A stretch of 64,000 bases of DNA from Pseudanabaena sp. PCC 6802 (GTDB lineage Bacteria > Cyanobacteriota > Cyanobacteriia > Pseudanabaenales > Pseudanabaenaceae): NCBI RefSeq assembly GCF_000332175.1, contig NZ_KB235914.1, positions 2,290,868-2,354,867 on the forward strand, given 5' to 3'. Within the stretch, counting starts at the first letter, position 1. Every line of letters starts with the position of its first letter. The notes under the pieces are model-generated. The model was not told the DNA's origin. It was given only the letters and a program-made list of their open reading frames with translations, and did not search any database. The position numbers and the translations under genes were made by a program. This document shows positions 1-8,110 of this stretch, one piece after another.

Positions 1-606
1 GGGAGATCGGAGGCAAATCTGCGCAATGCCCTCAAGGCGGCTGAGTCCATCTCTCCCATGATTCTATTTATTGACGAACTTGATAAGGCTTTTGCTGGTA
101 GTGCTGGTTCAGCCGATTCCGACGGTGGCACTTCATCCCGCATCTTTGGTACATTCCTCACCTGGATGCAGGAGAAAAGATCGCCAGTATTTGTCATGGC
201 AACCGCTAATCGCGTAGATCGACTACCTGGTGAGTTCCTGCGCAAGGGACGGTTTGACGAGTTATTCTTTGTCGATCTACCAAACTTTGAAGAACGCAGC
301 CAAATTTTCCAAATTCACTTGAGCAAACGGCGCTCAGATGTTTCCCGCTTCGACTTACCCCAACTCTCTAGCGTGAGCGAGGGCTTTTCAGGGGCAGAAA
401 TCGAGCAGGCAATTATTGCTGCTATGTATGAGGCATTTGCCCAAGACCGAGAGTTTACCCAGTTGGACATTATATCCGCAGTTAAATCTACAACCCCCCT
501 TTCGCGGACGATGACAGAGCAGGTAGCAGCTTTGCGCGATTGGGCACGACTGCGGGCTCGCCCAGCCGCAACTACCGTCGCTGAGTATCAGCGTATGGAG
601 TTTTAA
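1..606 (+). CDS. ycf46: Ycf46-like AAA+ ATPase, C-terminal part (5' end outside window)
   Basis: The reading frame is open from base 1, so the 5' part, including Walker A, lies upstream of the window. Visible are Walker B (ILFIDELDKA, bases about 58-87), a sensor-1-like ATANR and an arginine-finger segment FLRKGRFDE, followed by the AAA+ lid helix bundle. This arrangement and wording match the Ycf46 family of cyanobacteria and plastids, an ATP-driven remodeller of uncertain substrate. Two ycf35 genes follow on the same strand after 136 bp. The family call is firm; the cellular role is not known from sequence. Confidence 0.85.
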   Translation, partial: GRSEANLRNALKAAESISPMILFIDELDKAFAGSAGSADSDGGTSSRIFGTFLTWMQEKRSPVFVMATANRVDRLPGEFLRKGRFDELFFVDLPNFEERSQIFQIHLSKRRSDVSRFDLPQLSSVSEGFSGAEIEQAIIAAMYEAFAQDREFTQLDIISAVKSTTPLSRTMTEQVAALRDWARLRARPAATTVAEYQRMEF

Positions 607-742
607 AAGCTTTCCCGGCTAGTGGCCGGGTAAAGGCTAGCTCATAAGTCGCCATACTTAAGGCTAGCAGCACAATACGTACCTTTTTAGGTAAGTATTC
701 TCCCTCAGTTCACACTTATTCGTTTACAGGAGTATACCCATT

Positions 743-1093
743 ATGTCTCACTTCAGCACTCTACGCACAAAAATTACTGATGCCGAAATCCTCAAGACCT
801 CGCTACGCGATCTAGGGATTAGCGTCAAAACTGAAGCAGATGTACGCGGCTACAACGGTCAGCGCATTCGTGCCGACATTGTTGCCACCCTCGAAGGCGA
901 CTACGACCTGGGCTGGTCTCGCAATGCTGATGGCAGCTTCGATCTAATTGCCGACCTTTGGGGTGTTGCCAAGAAGCACAACCAAACTGAGTTGATCAAC
1001 TCGATTAACCAGAAGTACGCCGTTAACAAGACCCTCAACGAAGTCAGACGACCTGGTCTTAGCAATGCTAACGTCAAACTCGTCGTGCAATAG
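743..1093 (+). CDS. ycf35: Ycf35 (DUF1257) protein, copy 1
   Basis: A 116-residue protein starting MSHFSTLRTKI, with the family blocks VRGYNGQR, ADIVA and DLIADLWGVA near residues 34-41, 45-49 and 67-76. The length is usual for Ycf35, a small conserved protein of cyanobacteria and red-lineage plastids with no settled function. An AGGAG ribosome site lies 9 bases before the ATG. The next gene is a second copy that differs at only a few residues. The link to ycf46 just upstream may be functional but is only positional evidence. Confidence 0.88.
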   Translation: MSHFSTLRTKITDAEILKTSLRDLGISVKTEADVRGYNGQRIRADIVATLEGDYDLGWSRNADGSFDLIADLWGVAKKHNQTELINSINQKYAVNKTLNEVRRPGLSNANVKLVVQ

Positions 1094-1324
1094 CTCGCTA
1101 GGCTTGTTACGCCATAGCATTTGGCAATAGCTTGTCTATACAAATCTATTCTCCGGTAATACCCCAGTAACGCATAGTAAAGGACTGTAACGCGCGATCC
1201 GAAAATTAGTTAAGTTGTATGGCTAGATCGTAGCGATCGCGCTCCTCTCTATTAATCTTGGGTATTAGCAATTATTAGTATTATTTCCTAGTTATTTCTT
1301 AATTCATTAGGAGCAATCGCAATC

Positions 1325-1675
1325 ATGTCTCACTTCAGCACTCTACGCACAAAAATTACTGATGCCGAAATCCTCAAGACCTCGCTACGCGATCTAGGGA
1401 TTAGCGTCAAAACTGAAGCAGATGTACGCGGCTACAACGGTCAGCGCGTTCGTGCCGACATTGTTGCCACCCTCGAAGGCGACTACGACCTGGGCTGGTC
1501 TCGCAATGCTGATGGCAGCTTCGATCTAATTGCCGACCTTTGGGGTGTTGCCAAGAAGCACAACCAAACTGAGTTGATCAACTCGATTAACCAAAAGTAC
1601 GCAGTCAATAGAACCCTTAACGAAGTCAGACGGCCTGGTCTTAGCAATGCCAACGTCAAACTCGTCGTGCAGTAA
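1325..1675 (+). CDS. ycf35: Ycf35 (DUF1257) protein, copy 2
   Basis: Same length and start as copy 1. Two residues differ: Ile to Val after GYNGQR, and Lys to Arg before TLNEVRR. At DNA level the first about 270 bases are identical apart from one base, while about nine differences cluster in the last 80 bases. It has its own leader of 231 bp, unlike that of copy 1, and its own AGGAG site. The pattern indicates a tandem duplication with recent gene conversion of the 5' part rather than a very recent duplication of the whole unit. Confidence 0.87.
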   Translation: MSHFSTLRTKITDAEILKTSLRDLGISVKTEADVRGYNGQRVRADIVATLEGDYDLGWSRNADGSFDLIADLWGVAKKHNQTELINSINQKYAVNRTLNEVRRPGLSNANVKLVVQ

Positions 1676-1714
1676 GGAGATCTAAAAGATCGATACTTTA
1701 CTTACAATCGCAGG

Positions 1715-2128
1715 CTAGCCACCCTGGCTAGCCTGTTTTCGATCTTGCTGCTGCGGTCGACTTCCCTCTAAACCAATTGTTTCGAGGTATCTACGCTTTA
1801 ATTCGTCGATGTGTAGTTGAGGAACACAAAAGCGATTGCGTGCATCTTTTTGCCATGTGTGGATTTCTTCGGTACGGCACGAGCGACATACCAAAGCTTC
1901 GATATCTCGATCGAAGCTGGAGTAACAGCCGCCGCAAATAACAGTATTGCTAAAGGGAAAGCGCTCTTGCCGCAGCCGTTGCCATACAGGTGTATATCTG
2001 TGCATACCCGGTAGGATTGGAACTCGCTCTGTCACGAGCGGTTCTTGGTGGACAGGACATACGCGAACCAGACTCTCTCCTTCGTTCATAAAACACTTGG
2101 GTATAAAGAAACCATCTTCCAAGAACAT
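1715..2128 (-). CDS. Zinc-ribbon hypothetical protein
   Basis: A 137-residue protein with C65-x2-C68 and C81-x2-C84, a classical four-cysteine zinc ribbon, plus an N-terminal CPVH (residues 24-27) that may add ligands. The C-terminus is charged and glutamine-rich. It converges on ycf35 copy 2 with a 39 bp gap. No enzyme motif is visible. I do not recognise a named family; a nucleic-acid or protein-binding role would be typical for such ribbons but is inference. Confidence 0.6.
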   Translation of the reverse strand: MFLEDGFFIPKCFMNEGESLVRVCPVHQEPLVTERVPILPGMHRYTPVWQRLRQERFPFSNTVICGGCYSSFDRDIEALVCRSCRTEEIHTWQKDARNRFCVPQLHIDELKRRYLETIGLEGSRPQQQDRKQASQGG

Positions 2129-2178
2129 ATTCTAATTACATATACCAACCCCGCAAGCAACCATCATGGCAAGATATT

Positions 2179-2704
2179 TTGAAAAATCCCGCTCAACTGG
2201 CGATGCCGAAAATACTGGAAGCACACTTGGAGAATTTTTTCCCATTTATGGGGTTAATGCATGGAGAGAGTAAACTATTGAGTTTCAAGGAATGTCATTT
2301 TTATCTTCCTGAAATCGATCGCCGATCTTGCATATTCGTATTGATGTATATGAAGGCACATGCCCCAATCGCGCATTTGCTCAAAGGCAATTTGCTGAAG
2401 CTAATTGATGTAGTTATAGAACAAGACGCGCAGATTTTAAGCAAGATTTATCCCAATACACCACAAAGGATTATAGCGGTTTTCAGATCGGAAAAAGTAG
2501 GGGGTTTGGGGGGCAACGCCCCCAAGAAGGGGTACCACCCCTTCACCCCGTCAGTGAAACCTGTTCTCAATTGAAAAACGCTATAAGCTGAACAATGAAG
2601 TGGGAATGGATTGGGTACGGCGTAATTTTGCCAGCTTCCCAGCAGTCGAAGAACCAAATCTATCACGTTCTATGCAAATCGCAGGGGTGAAAGTTGGGGA
2701 ATAA
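2179..2704 (+). pseudogene. Unknown gene interrupted by palindromic element A1
   Basis: A frame open from 2179 (TTG; the first ATG is at 2203) encodes about 98 residues of unrecognised protein ending ...SKIYPNTPQR, then runs into element A1 and stops inside it at 2574. If A1 is removed together with one TA, the frame continues as ...PQRIKLNNEVGMDW... to a TAA at 2702-2704, overlapping the 3' end of the convergent oxidoreductase gene by about 35 bp. The restored product would be about 138 residues from 2179. A second frame starting at ATG 2166 also looks protein-like for 35 codons, so a further frameshift near 2270 is possible. Function unknown. Confidence 0.55.
2472..2585. mobile_element. Palindromic MITE-like element, family A copy 1 (A1)
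   Basis: The ends are TATAGCGGTTTTCA and, on the other strand, TATAGCGTTTTTCA. The core is G-rich then C-rich (GGGGGGCAACGCCCCC) and folds on itself. The 114 bp element carries no gene. It sits in the reading frame described at 2179-2704, and the ends fit a duplicated TA target. Confidence 0.8.
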
Positions 2705-3851
2705 TATCATCGCTTGCACCGTTGGCAAAGGCGGCGAACCTGCGGGCTAAGGTCGGAACGTAGACCATAGGACTGGTAAAGCCAGAGAATATGTGGATAT
2801 TGGCATAATCCGGTACCGCTCCAATTAAGGGCAAGCCATCTTGACTAAAAGCCACCAGGCAACTGTGCCACTGACCGGGTAGTGATGCGATCGCGGGTAA
2901 AACTTTACCCACTTGCGAGCGAATCTTAGCTTCGCTCTGTACCGCATCTACCTTTGCATGGGGATTAGTCAGGAGGCGGCTCAGTTGACCGATCTCGATC
3001 GTGCGATCTAAAAACTGAATTGCCCCAGGATCGATAGATGGCGGCGCTAATTCGCGATCGCTTTCATCCCATAGGGCATCGATTTCCCCTTGACTGGCAT
3101 CTGTCTCAAATTGCATCCGTTGGTTTGTTGCTGGCATCACTAAGGCGCGCAACTTCAGATCTACGGGCTTTGTTTCGATTAGTTCGGCGTGGGTGAAATA
3201 TTGCTTGATATGGATGCCAGCATCCTTGAGCAACTGACGGCTCATTCCACCGGCGCAGATCGCAACGTTATTGGCATGATACGTCGTTCCGTTGGCAATT
3301 GCACCCTGAGTCCTATGGCGATCGCACAGCAGGCGTTCGAGTTTGGCATGAATCAAGGTGCCGCCATGTCGCTGAAATGCACTACAGTAGGCTGCAACCA
3401 ACCGCCTGGGATTCACATGGGCATGTTTGAATAGCAAAGCTCCAGCGATCGCCTTGGAATCGAGCAAAGGTTCTAACTCGCAAGCCTGAGATACAGAGAC
3501 TAAGGTGGGTGCGATCGCGCCATCTCGATAACCTGCCAGAGTTCTTCGCACATCTTCGTCCAGCCCGATGGTCAGAACCAGATCCAGATAGCGAAATTCC
3601 GTATCAGCGCCTAACTCATCCGTAAGGTGACTTTGAATATCTATACCCTCAGTACAGAGTTGGCGTGTTAGGGGTGTTGTCCCCGACCAGTAGGGAATAC
3701 CGCCGTAGCTATAGCGCGTGGCATTCGATGCGCGATCGGAGATGGGATATGGTTCGAGCAGCAGAACGGAAAACCCAACCCGACCTAGCTCGTAGCTGAG
3801 GGCAGCACCAGTAATGCCCCCACCCACCACAATCCAGTCATAGGTTTTCAT
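2670..3851 (-). CDS. FAD-dependent oxidoreductase, DAO family
   Basis: The product of about 393 residues opens MKTYDWIVVGGGITGAA, a Rossmann dinucleotide-binding GxGxxG motif within the first 20 residues, with the FAD ribose-binding acidic residue in LLLEPYP. The rest has the D-amino-acid/glycine oxidase layout, with a late GLPLIGAVPD segment. I chose the ATG at 3851 because AGG lies 9 bases upstream; an in-frame ATG at 3860 is also possible. It probably oxidises an amine or amino acid in the cytoplasm; the substrate cannot be read from sequence. Its 3' end overlaps the restored end of the neighbouring disrupted gene. Confidence 0.82.
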   Translation of the reverse strand: MKTYDWIVVGGGITGAALSYELGRVGFSVLLLEPYPISDRASNATRYSYGGIPYWSGTTPLTRQLCTEGIDIQSHLTDELGADTEFRYLDLVLTIGLDEDVRRTLAGYRDGAIAPTLVSVSQACELEPLLDSKAIAGALLFKHAHVNPRRLVAAYCSAFQRHGGTLIHAKLERLLCDRHRTQGAIANGTTYHANNVAICAGGMSRQLLKDAGIHIKQYFTHAELIETKPVDLKLRALVMPATNQRMQFETDASQGEIDALWDESDRELAPPSIDPGAIQFLDRTIEIGQLSRLLTNPHAKVDAVQSEAKIRSQVGKVLPAIASLPGQWHSCLVAFSQDGLPLIGAVPDYANIHIFSGFTSPMVYVPTLARRFAAFANGASDDIIPQLSPLRFA

Positions 3852-3871
3852 GTTATGCATACCTATAATGC

Positions 3872-4078
3872 CTAGCGATCGTTTTCTATAGAAGCTCTAG
3901 CAAGCTTAACGGCGGTCAGGAAAAAGAAGACGCAGGCAGGTAAGCTAACTCCTAAAATTGCCCAGGTGATCGTGCTACCAAGTTCCGGCTCGCCCGAGGA
4001 TAGCTCGTATATGCAGCCTACAAAAGCGATCGCGGCTATGACGGAAACTGCTAGCAATAGTTGTGCTTTGACGTACAT
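3872..4078 (-). CDS. Small two-helix membrane protein
   Basis: A 68-residue protein with two hydrophobic segments (about residues 6-24 and 35-58) separated by the acidic linker SSGEPELGS, and a charged C-terminus. It lies 20 bp upstream of the oxidoreductase on the same strand and may be co-transcribed with it. No motif for function is visible. A membrane location is well supported by composition. Confidence 0.6.
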   Translation of the reverse strand: MYVKAQLLLAVSVIAAIAFVGCIYELSSGEPELGSTITWAILGVSLPACVFFFLTAVKLARASIENDR

Positions 4079-4138
4079 TCTCGTTCTATCCTACATTTAC
4101 CATCTCTCATCTTACCTTGAACGATGCTTTGCTTGGTT

Positions 4139-5860
4139 CTATCGTTTAGTTTTCTCTTTTTGCTTCTCTTTTTGTTTCTCTTTTTCCTTAGCTCGCTTAG
4201 CAGCATCCTTAGCAGCTTTGGCAGCCATAGCAGCAGCGTGAGCAGCTTCGCGCTTTTCTTCATCAATTTTTTCGAGATAGTAGGCATAGTCACCTGCATA
4301 TACCCGCAGATCGCCATCGCGAATCTCGACAATCTTATTTGCCACTTGAGAGATAAAGTAGCGATCGTGGGATACGATCGCTACGGTACCATCGTATTCT
4401 TTTAAAGCTTCTTCGAGCATCTCTTTAGCAGGGATGTCGAGGTGGTTGGTCGGCTCGTCTAAAATCAAAAAGTTGACGGGTTGCAGTAGCATTTTCGCTA
4501 GCGCCAGACGGGCTTTTTCACCGCCGCTGATATCTGCAACTTTCTTAAATACGTCATCGCCGCTAAATAGGAATCTTCCGAGCAGACTGCGTACTTCCTC
4601 TTCCTTCATTTTGGGAAAGTCATCGTGAATCGTTGCCAGGACGGTCTTATGTAGATCCAGAGCCTCCGCTTGATTTTGCTCGAAGTAGCCGGGCAGGACG
4701 TTATGACCCAATTGAATTTCTCCATCGTTATATGGCTCTTGACCTACGATGATTTTGAGTAGAGTTGATTTGCCCGCACCGTTAGGGCCGAGAAAGGCAA
4801 TGCGATCGCCTTTCTCTATTAATAGGTTTGCCCCCAAAAACAGAATTTGCTCGCCGTACGCATGGGTGAGGTCTTTAATTTCCACCACAACTCGACCGCT
4901 GCGACTGGCGGGTGGGAAGCGGAATTTTAACGTACGAACTCCGCCATCTGGAGCCTCAATACGCTCGATTTTATCGAGGAGTTTCTCGCGGCTCTTTGCC
5001 TGCGTGCTGCGCGTGGCACTAGCGCGAAATCTCTCTACAAACACCTGTTGCTTTTCTAAGTATTTCTGCTGGCGCTCAAAAGCACCAAGTTGCGCTTCTC
5101 TAGCTTCTTCCTTTTGGGTTAAGTAGGCGGAATAATTACCCAAATAAGTAGTAGATACGCCGCGCTCGGTTTCCACAATTTGAGTGCAAAGTCGATCGAG
5201 AAACTGACGATCGTGAGAAACAATCACCATAGGGGTTTTGAGATTCTTGAGATAGGTTTCCAACCACTCAATTGTTTCTAAGTCGAGGTGGTTCGTCGGT
5301 TCGTCCAGTAGTAGTAGATCTGGTTCTTGTAAGAGAATCTTGCCCAAACTCACGCGCATCTGCCAGCCACCGCTAAACTCATCTACAGTGCGATCGCTAT
5401 CGCCCAATTCAAATCCTAGCTCCGGTAAAATTTTATCGATGCGACTCTCTAGCTCGTAGCCATTGAGGGCTTCAAATTGCCGCTGCAATCGATCCATTTG
5501 CTTGAGCAGTTTCTCAAAATCATCCCCAGGTTTGAGATTTTCTAGCTTATGGCTGACAATCGCTAAGTCTGCCTGAATCTGATTTGCCTCGTGGAATACC
5601 GTCCAGAACTCTGCTTTGATCGTACGCTGCGGATCGACCTCAAACTCCTGGGTCAGGTAGGCAATCTTGAGGCTAGAGGGTTTCACTACCTGTCCGTCAG
5701 TTGGTTCGATCTCCCCCGCAATAATTTTAAGCTGCGTCGATTTACCAGCGCCATTTACGCCTACCAGACCAATGCGATCGCCCGGTTTAACCTCCCAGTT
5801 TACATCTTTCAACACTTCGCCTGTCGGGTAAATTTTCTTGATATGTTCGAGGCGCAGCAT
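4139..5860 (-). CDS. ABC-F family ATPase (ribosome-associated type)
   Basis: A 573-residue protein with two ABC cassettes and no membrane segments: Walker A GVNGAGKST near residue 35, signature SGGWQMR and LLLDEPTNHLDL in the first half; GPNGAGKST, SGGEKAR and LILDEPTNHLDI in the second. The linker between the cassettes is rich in charged residues. ABC-F proteins act on ribosomes or translation rather than transport. The last about 40 residues form an Ala/Lys/Glu tail encoded by a low-complexity AAG/GAG-rich stretch, probably a flexible or coiled extension. Which subfamily (Uup-like or other) it belongs to is not resolved. Confidence 0.9.
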   Translation of the reverse strand: MLRLEHIKKIYPTGEVLKDVNWEVKPGDRIGLVGVNGAGKSTQLKIIAGEIEPTDGQVVKPSSLKIAYLTQEFEVDPQRTIKAEFWTVFHEANQIQADLAIVSHKLENLKPGDDFEKLLKQMDRLQRQFEALNGYELESRIDKILPELGFELGDSDRTVDEFSGGWQMRVSLGKILLQEPDLLLLDEPTNHLDLETIEWLETYLKNLKTPMVIVSHDRQFLDRLCTQIVETERGVSTTYLGNYSAYLTQKEEAREAQLGAFERQQKYLEKQQVFVERFRASATRSTQAKSREKLLDKIERIEAPDGGVRTLKFRFPPASRSGRVVVEIKDLTHAYGEQILFLGANLLIEKGDRIAFLGPNGAGKSTLLKIIVGQEPYNDGEIQLGHNVLPGYFEQNQAEALDLHKTVLATIHDDFPKMKEEEVRSLLGRFLFSGDDVFKKVADISGGEKARLALAKMLLQPVNFLILDEPTNHLDIPAKEMLEEALKEYDGTVAIVSHDRYFISQVANKIVEIRDGDLRVYAGDYAYYLEKIDEEKREAAHAAAMAAKAAKDAAKRAKEKEKQKEKQKEKTKR

Positions 5861-6027
5861 ATGGATTTCGCAATAAAACTTAACTTTATTTTAAGATTAG
5901 CATTGTTTGTGGCTGCGCATACGAACGACTTATGCTTTCTAAGTTAGGTAATAATGAGCGATAATTTATAGCTTCACAGCTTTTCGCTAGCTCATAACCA
6001 GCCACTGTAATAGCAGGTACACAAATA

Positions 6028-6942
6028 ATGGGAAGTTTGCAGGGTCGAGATCTACTTAGCCTGGCCGATCTACAAAGTGCTGAAGTACAAGCGCTGCTTA
6101 ATTTGGCGCACCAGCTTAAAAAAGGGGAATCAACAGGCCCAGACCTTCGCCACAAGACGCTGGGCTTGGTATTCCGTAAAGCTTCGACCCGTACGCGAGT
6201 TAGCTTTACGGTGGCAATGCACCAACTAGGCGGGCATGTTATTGACCTTGACCCTAGCGTGACCCAGGTGAGTCGGGGCGAACCGCTTGAGGATACAGCA
6301 CGGGTACTCGATCGCTATGTCGATGTTTTGGCAATTCGTACCTTTGCCCAATCCGACCTGGAAACGTTTGCCCACTATTGCCAAATCCCCATCATTAATG
6401 CCCTGACCGATCTAGAACACCCCTGCCAAGCCCTTGCCGACTTGCTTACAATCCAGGAAAATTTTGGCAAGCTTCAGGGGCTGACCCTAACCTATGTCGG
6501 AGATGGCAACAATGTGGCACATTCACTGCTACTGGGATGCGCTCTAGTGGGTATGAACGTACGGGTAGCAGCGCCAAACGGGTTTGCCCCCGATCGCGAA
6601 GTCGTCGCCAAAGCTAAAAGCATTGCCCAAAATTCGGAAGCGATCGTGACTGACGATCCCAAATTAGCGGCTCAGTCCGCCCACGTACTCTACACCGATG
6701 TGTGGGCAAGCATGGGGCAAGAAGCCGAAGCCGACGATCGCATTCCTATTTTTCAGCCATTTCAACTAAATGCCGATCTGTTGTCCTTAGCCGATCCCAG
6801 CGCGATCGTCCTGCATTGTTTGCCCGCCCATCGCGGCGAGGAAATTACCAACGATGTAATTGAGGGTAGCCAGTCGCGGGTCTGGGATCAAGCCGAAAAC
6901 CGCCTCCACGTGCAAAAGGCTTTGCTAGCAAGCATACTTTAG
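6028..6942 (+). CDS. argF: Ornithine carbamoyltransferase
   Basis: Makes citrulline from ornithine and carbamoyl phosphate, step 6 of arginine synthesis. The 304-residue length is usual. Visible are the carbamoyl-phosphate loop STRTR (residues 53-57), HPCQALAD, a DGNNVAHS ornithine-side segment and the catalytic HCLPAHRGEE near the C-terminus. The enzyme acts as a cytoplasmic trimer. The ATG at 6028 is preceded by GCAGG. It stands alone, divergent from the ABC-F gene. Confidence 0.95.
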   Translation: MGSLQGRDLLSLADLQSAEVQALLNLAHQLKKGESTGPDLRHKTLGLVFRKASTRTRVSFTVAMHQLGGHVIDLDPSVTQVSRGEPLEDTARVLDRYVDVLAIRTFAQSDLETFAHYCQIPIINALTDLEHPCQALADLLTIQENFGKLQGLTLTYVGDGNNVAHSLLLGCALVGMNVRVAAPNGFAPDREVVAKAKSIAQNSEAIVTDDPKLAAQSAHVLYTDVWASMGQEAEADDRIPIFQPFQLNADLLSLADPSAIVLHCLPAHRGEEITNDVIEGSQSRVWDQAENRLHVQKALLASIL

Positions 6943-7025
6943 TCAGTCAACTAGAAAAAAACTGATTGCCCGACCAAACCTTGAGAGGTGGTTGTATGAC
7001 TACTCAGGCGATCGCAATTCATACA

Positions 7026-7136
7026 TATAGCGGTTTTCAGATGAAAACAAGAAGGGGGGGTGGGGGCGTTGCCTCAAGAAAGGGTTCCACCCTTCACTCC
7101 GTCGATAAAACCCGTTCTCAAGTGAAAACCACTATT
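7026..7136. mobile_element. Palindromic MITE-like element, family A copy 2 (A2)
   Basis: Starts TATAGCGGTTTTCAGAT and ends with GTGAAAACCACTATT, the complement of a slightly mutated TATAGTGGTTTTCAC. It has the short (about 110 bp) form of family A. It lies in the 211 bp space between argF and the methyltransferase-like gene, so it may alter the leader of the latter. Confidence 0.75.
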
Positions 7137-7153
7137 GTAGGGAAAACAGCGTT

Positions 7154-7861
7154 ATGGTAATGCAATTGGAGGGAGTAGTTCCTTTCGGGCGCTCTTTCGA
7201 TGAGTACGTCAAAATATTCGATCTCACGGCACGCGATCTAAGTAAAACAATTTTGAGCGTGGCTGATGGGCCAGCTAGCTTTAATGCCGAAGGGACAAAG
7301 CTTGGATATCGCATCAAATCCATTGACCCGCTTTATAGCTTTACTGCAGAGCAAATTAGAAATCGCTTTTACGAAGTCGTTGACAATATTATCGAGCAGG
7401 TAGAGCGTACCCCAGACGACTGGTTGTGGGCGTATCACAGTTCTCCCAGGGGATTGAGGGAAAATCGAGAGCGAGCAATAAGCCTCTTTTGCGATGATTA
7501 CGAGAACGGTAAGGAACAGGGACGGTACGCAATCGGTGAATTGCCCGGATTAAAGTATCGAGACTGCGAATACGAACTGGGTTTGTGTTCCCATTTCCTG
7601 TTCTTGTATTCCGACCATTTTGATGAGGCGTTTCATTTAGATTCCATTTTGGAAATGCTGAGAGTCTGCCAAGAGGTGAGAATTTTTCCATTACTAACCT
7701 TAATGCTACAACCGTCGCCGCATCTAAGAACAATAGTAGAATATCTAGAGAAAACAGGATATACCTGTGAAATCAGGAGAGTTTCGTATGAGTTGCAGCG
7801 CGGAGGGAATGAAATGCTGAAGATTACAAAAATTGCATCCTACACTGCCACACTGTGTTAG
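7154..7861 (+). CDS. SAM-dependent methyltransferase-like protein (cyanobacterial family)
   Basis: A 235-residue protein. Near residue 35 it has VADGPASFNAE, which resembles the glycine-poor SAM-binding loop of a cyanobacterial family annotated as SAM-dependent methyltransferases, followed by an acidic SIDP after the second strand. CSHFLFLYSDHFD and EVRIFPLLTLMLQPSPHL are further conserved-looking blocks. The substrate is unknown. Starts at 7154 and 7160 are both possible (MVMQLEGV or MQLEGV). Upstream is element A2; downstream is an orphan Fur-like site. The family call rests on my recall of similar proteins. Confidence 0.65.
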   Translation: MVMQLEGVVPFGRSFDEYVKIFDLTARDLSKTILSVADGPASFNAEGTKLGYRIKSIDPLYSFTAEQIRNRFYEVVDNIIEQVERTPDDWLWAYHSSPRGLRENRERAISLFCDDYENGKEQGRYAIGELPGLKYRDCEYELGLCSHFLFLYSDHFDEAFHLDSILEMLRVCQEVRIFPLLTLMLQPSPHLRTIVEYLEKTGYTCEIRRVSYELQRGGNEMLKITKIASYTATLC

Positions 7862-7926
7862 CTGACGGCTTAAGGGAATAACTCAAAAACCCGATCGCCT
7901 GGAACTAAAGCCAGAAGCCAAAAAAT

Positions 7927-7945
7927 GAGAACGATTATCATTCTT
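7927..7945. promoter_or_regulatory. Fur-box-like operator without an adjacent gene
   Basis: GAGAACGATTATCATTCTT matches 14 of 19 positions of the standard Fur consensus and is largely palindromic. An AT-rich stretch with TATAAATATGATATAT follows. No start codon of a real gene lies within several hundred bases downstream on either strand: the next items are tRNA-Val on the other strand and an IS. The gene it once served may have been lost or moved. Confidence 0.5.
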
Positions 7946-8000
7946 ATAAATATGATATATTGCTTCTAGCAAATATGGCTATACCTGGCTCCCAAACCAA

Positions 8001-8072
<72 letters not shown>

Positions 8073-8110
8073 TCAGGCGGTTAATTATAGCAAAGATCGA
8101 CAGGTTATAA

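Noticed and set aside
4051-4405. Frames opposite the lysine-rich tail of the ABC-F gene
   Set aside because: They are Leu/Phe/Ser-rich shadows of the AAG/GAG-rich coding strand.
6007-6020. GTA-N8-TAC pattern like an NtcA site just before argF
   Set aside because: It lies 8 bp from the start codon and overlaps the ribosome site, a poor place for an activator. The pattern is short and expected by chance.
6966-7160. 64-codon frame upstream of the methyltransferase-like gene
   Set aside because: Most of it is element A2. Removing the element does not join it to the next gene in frame.
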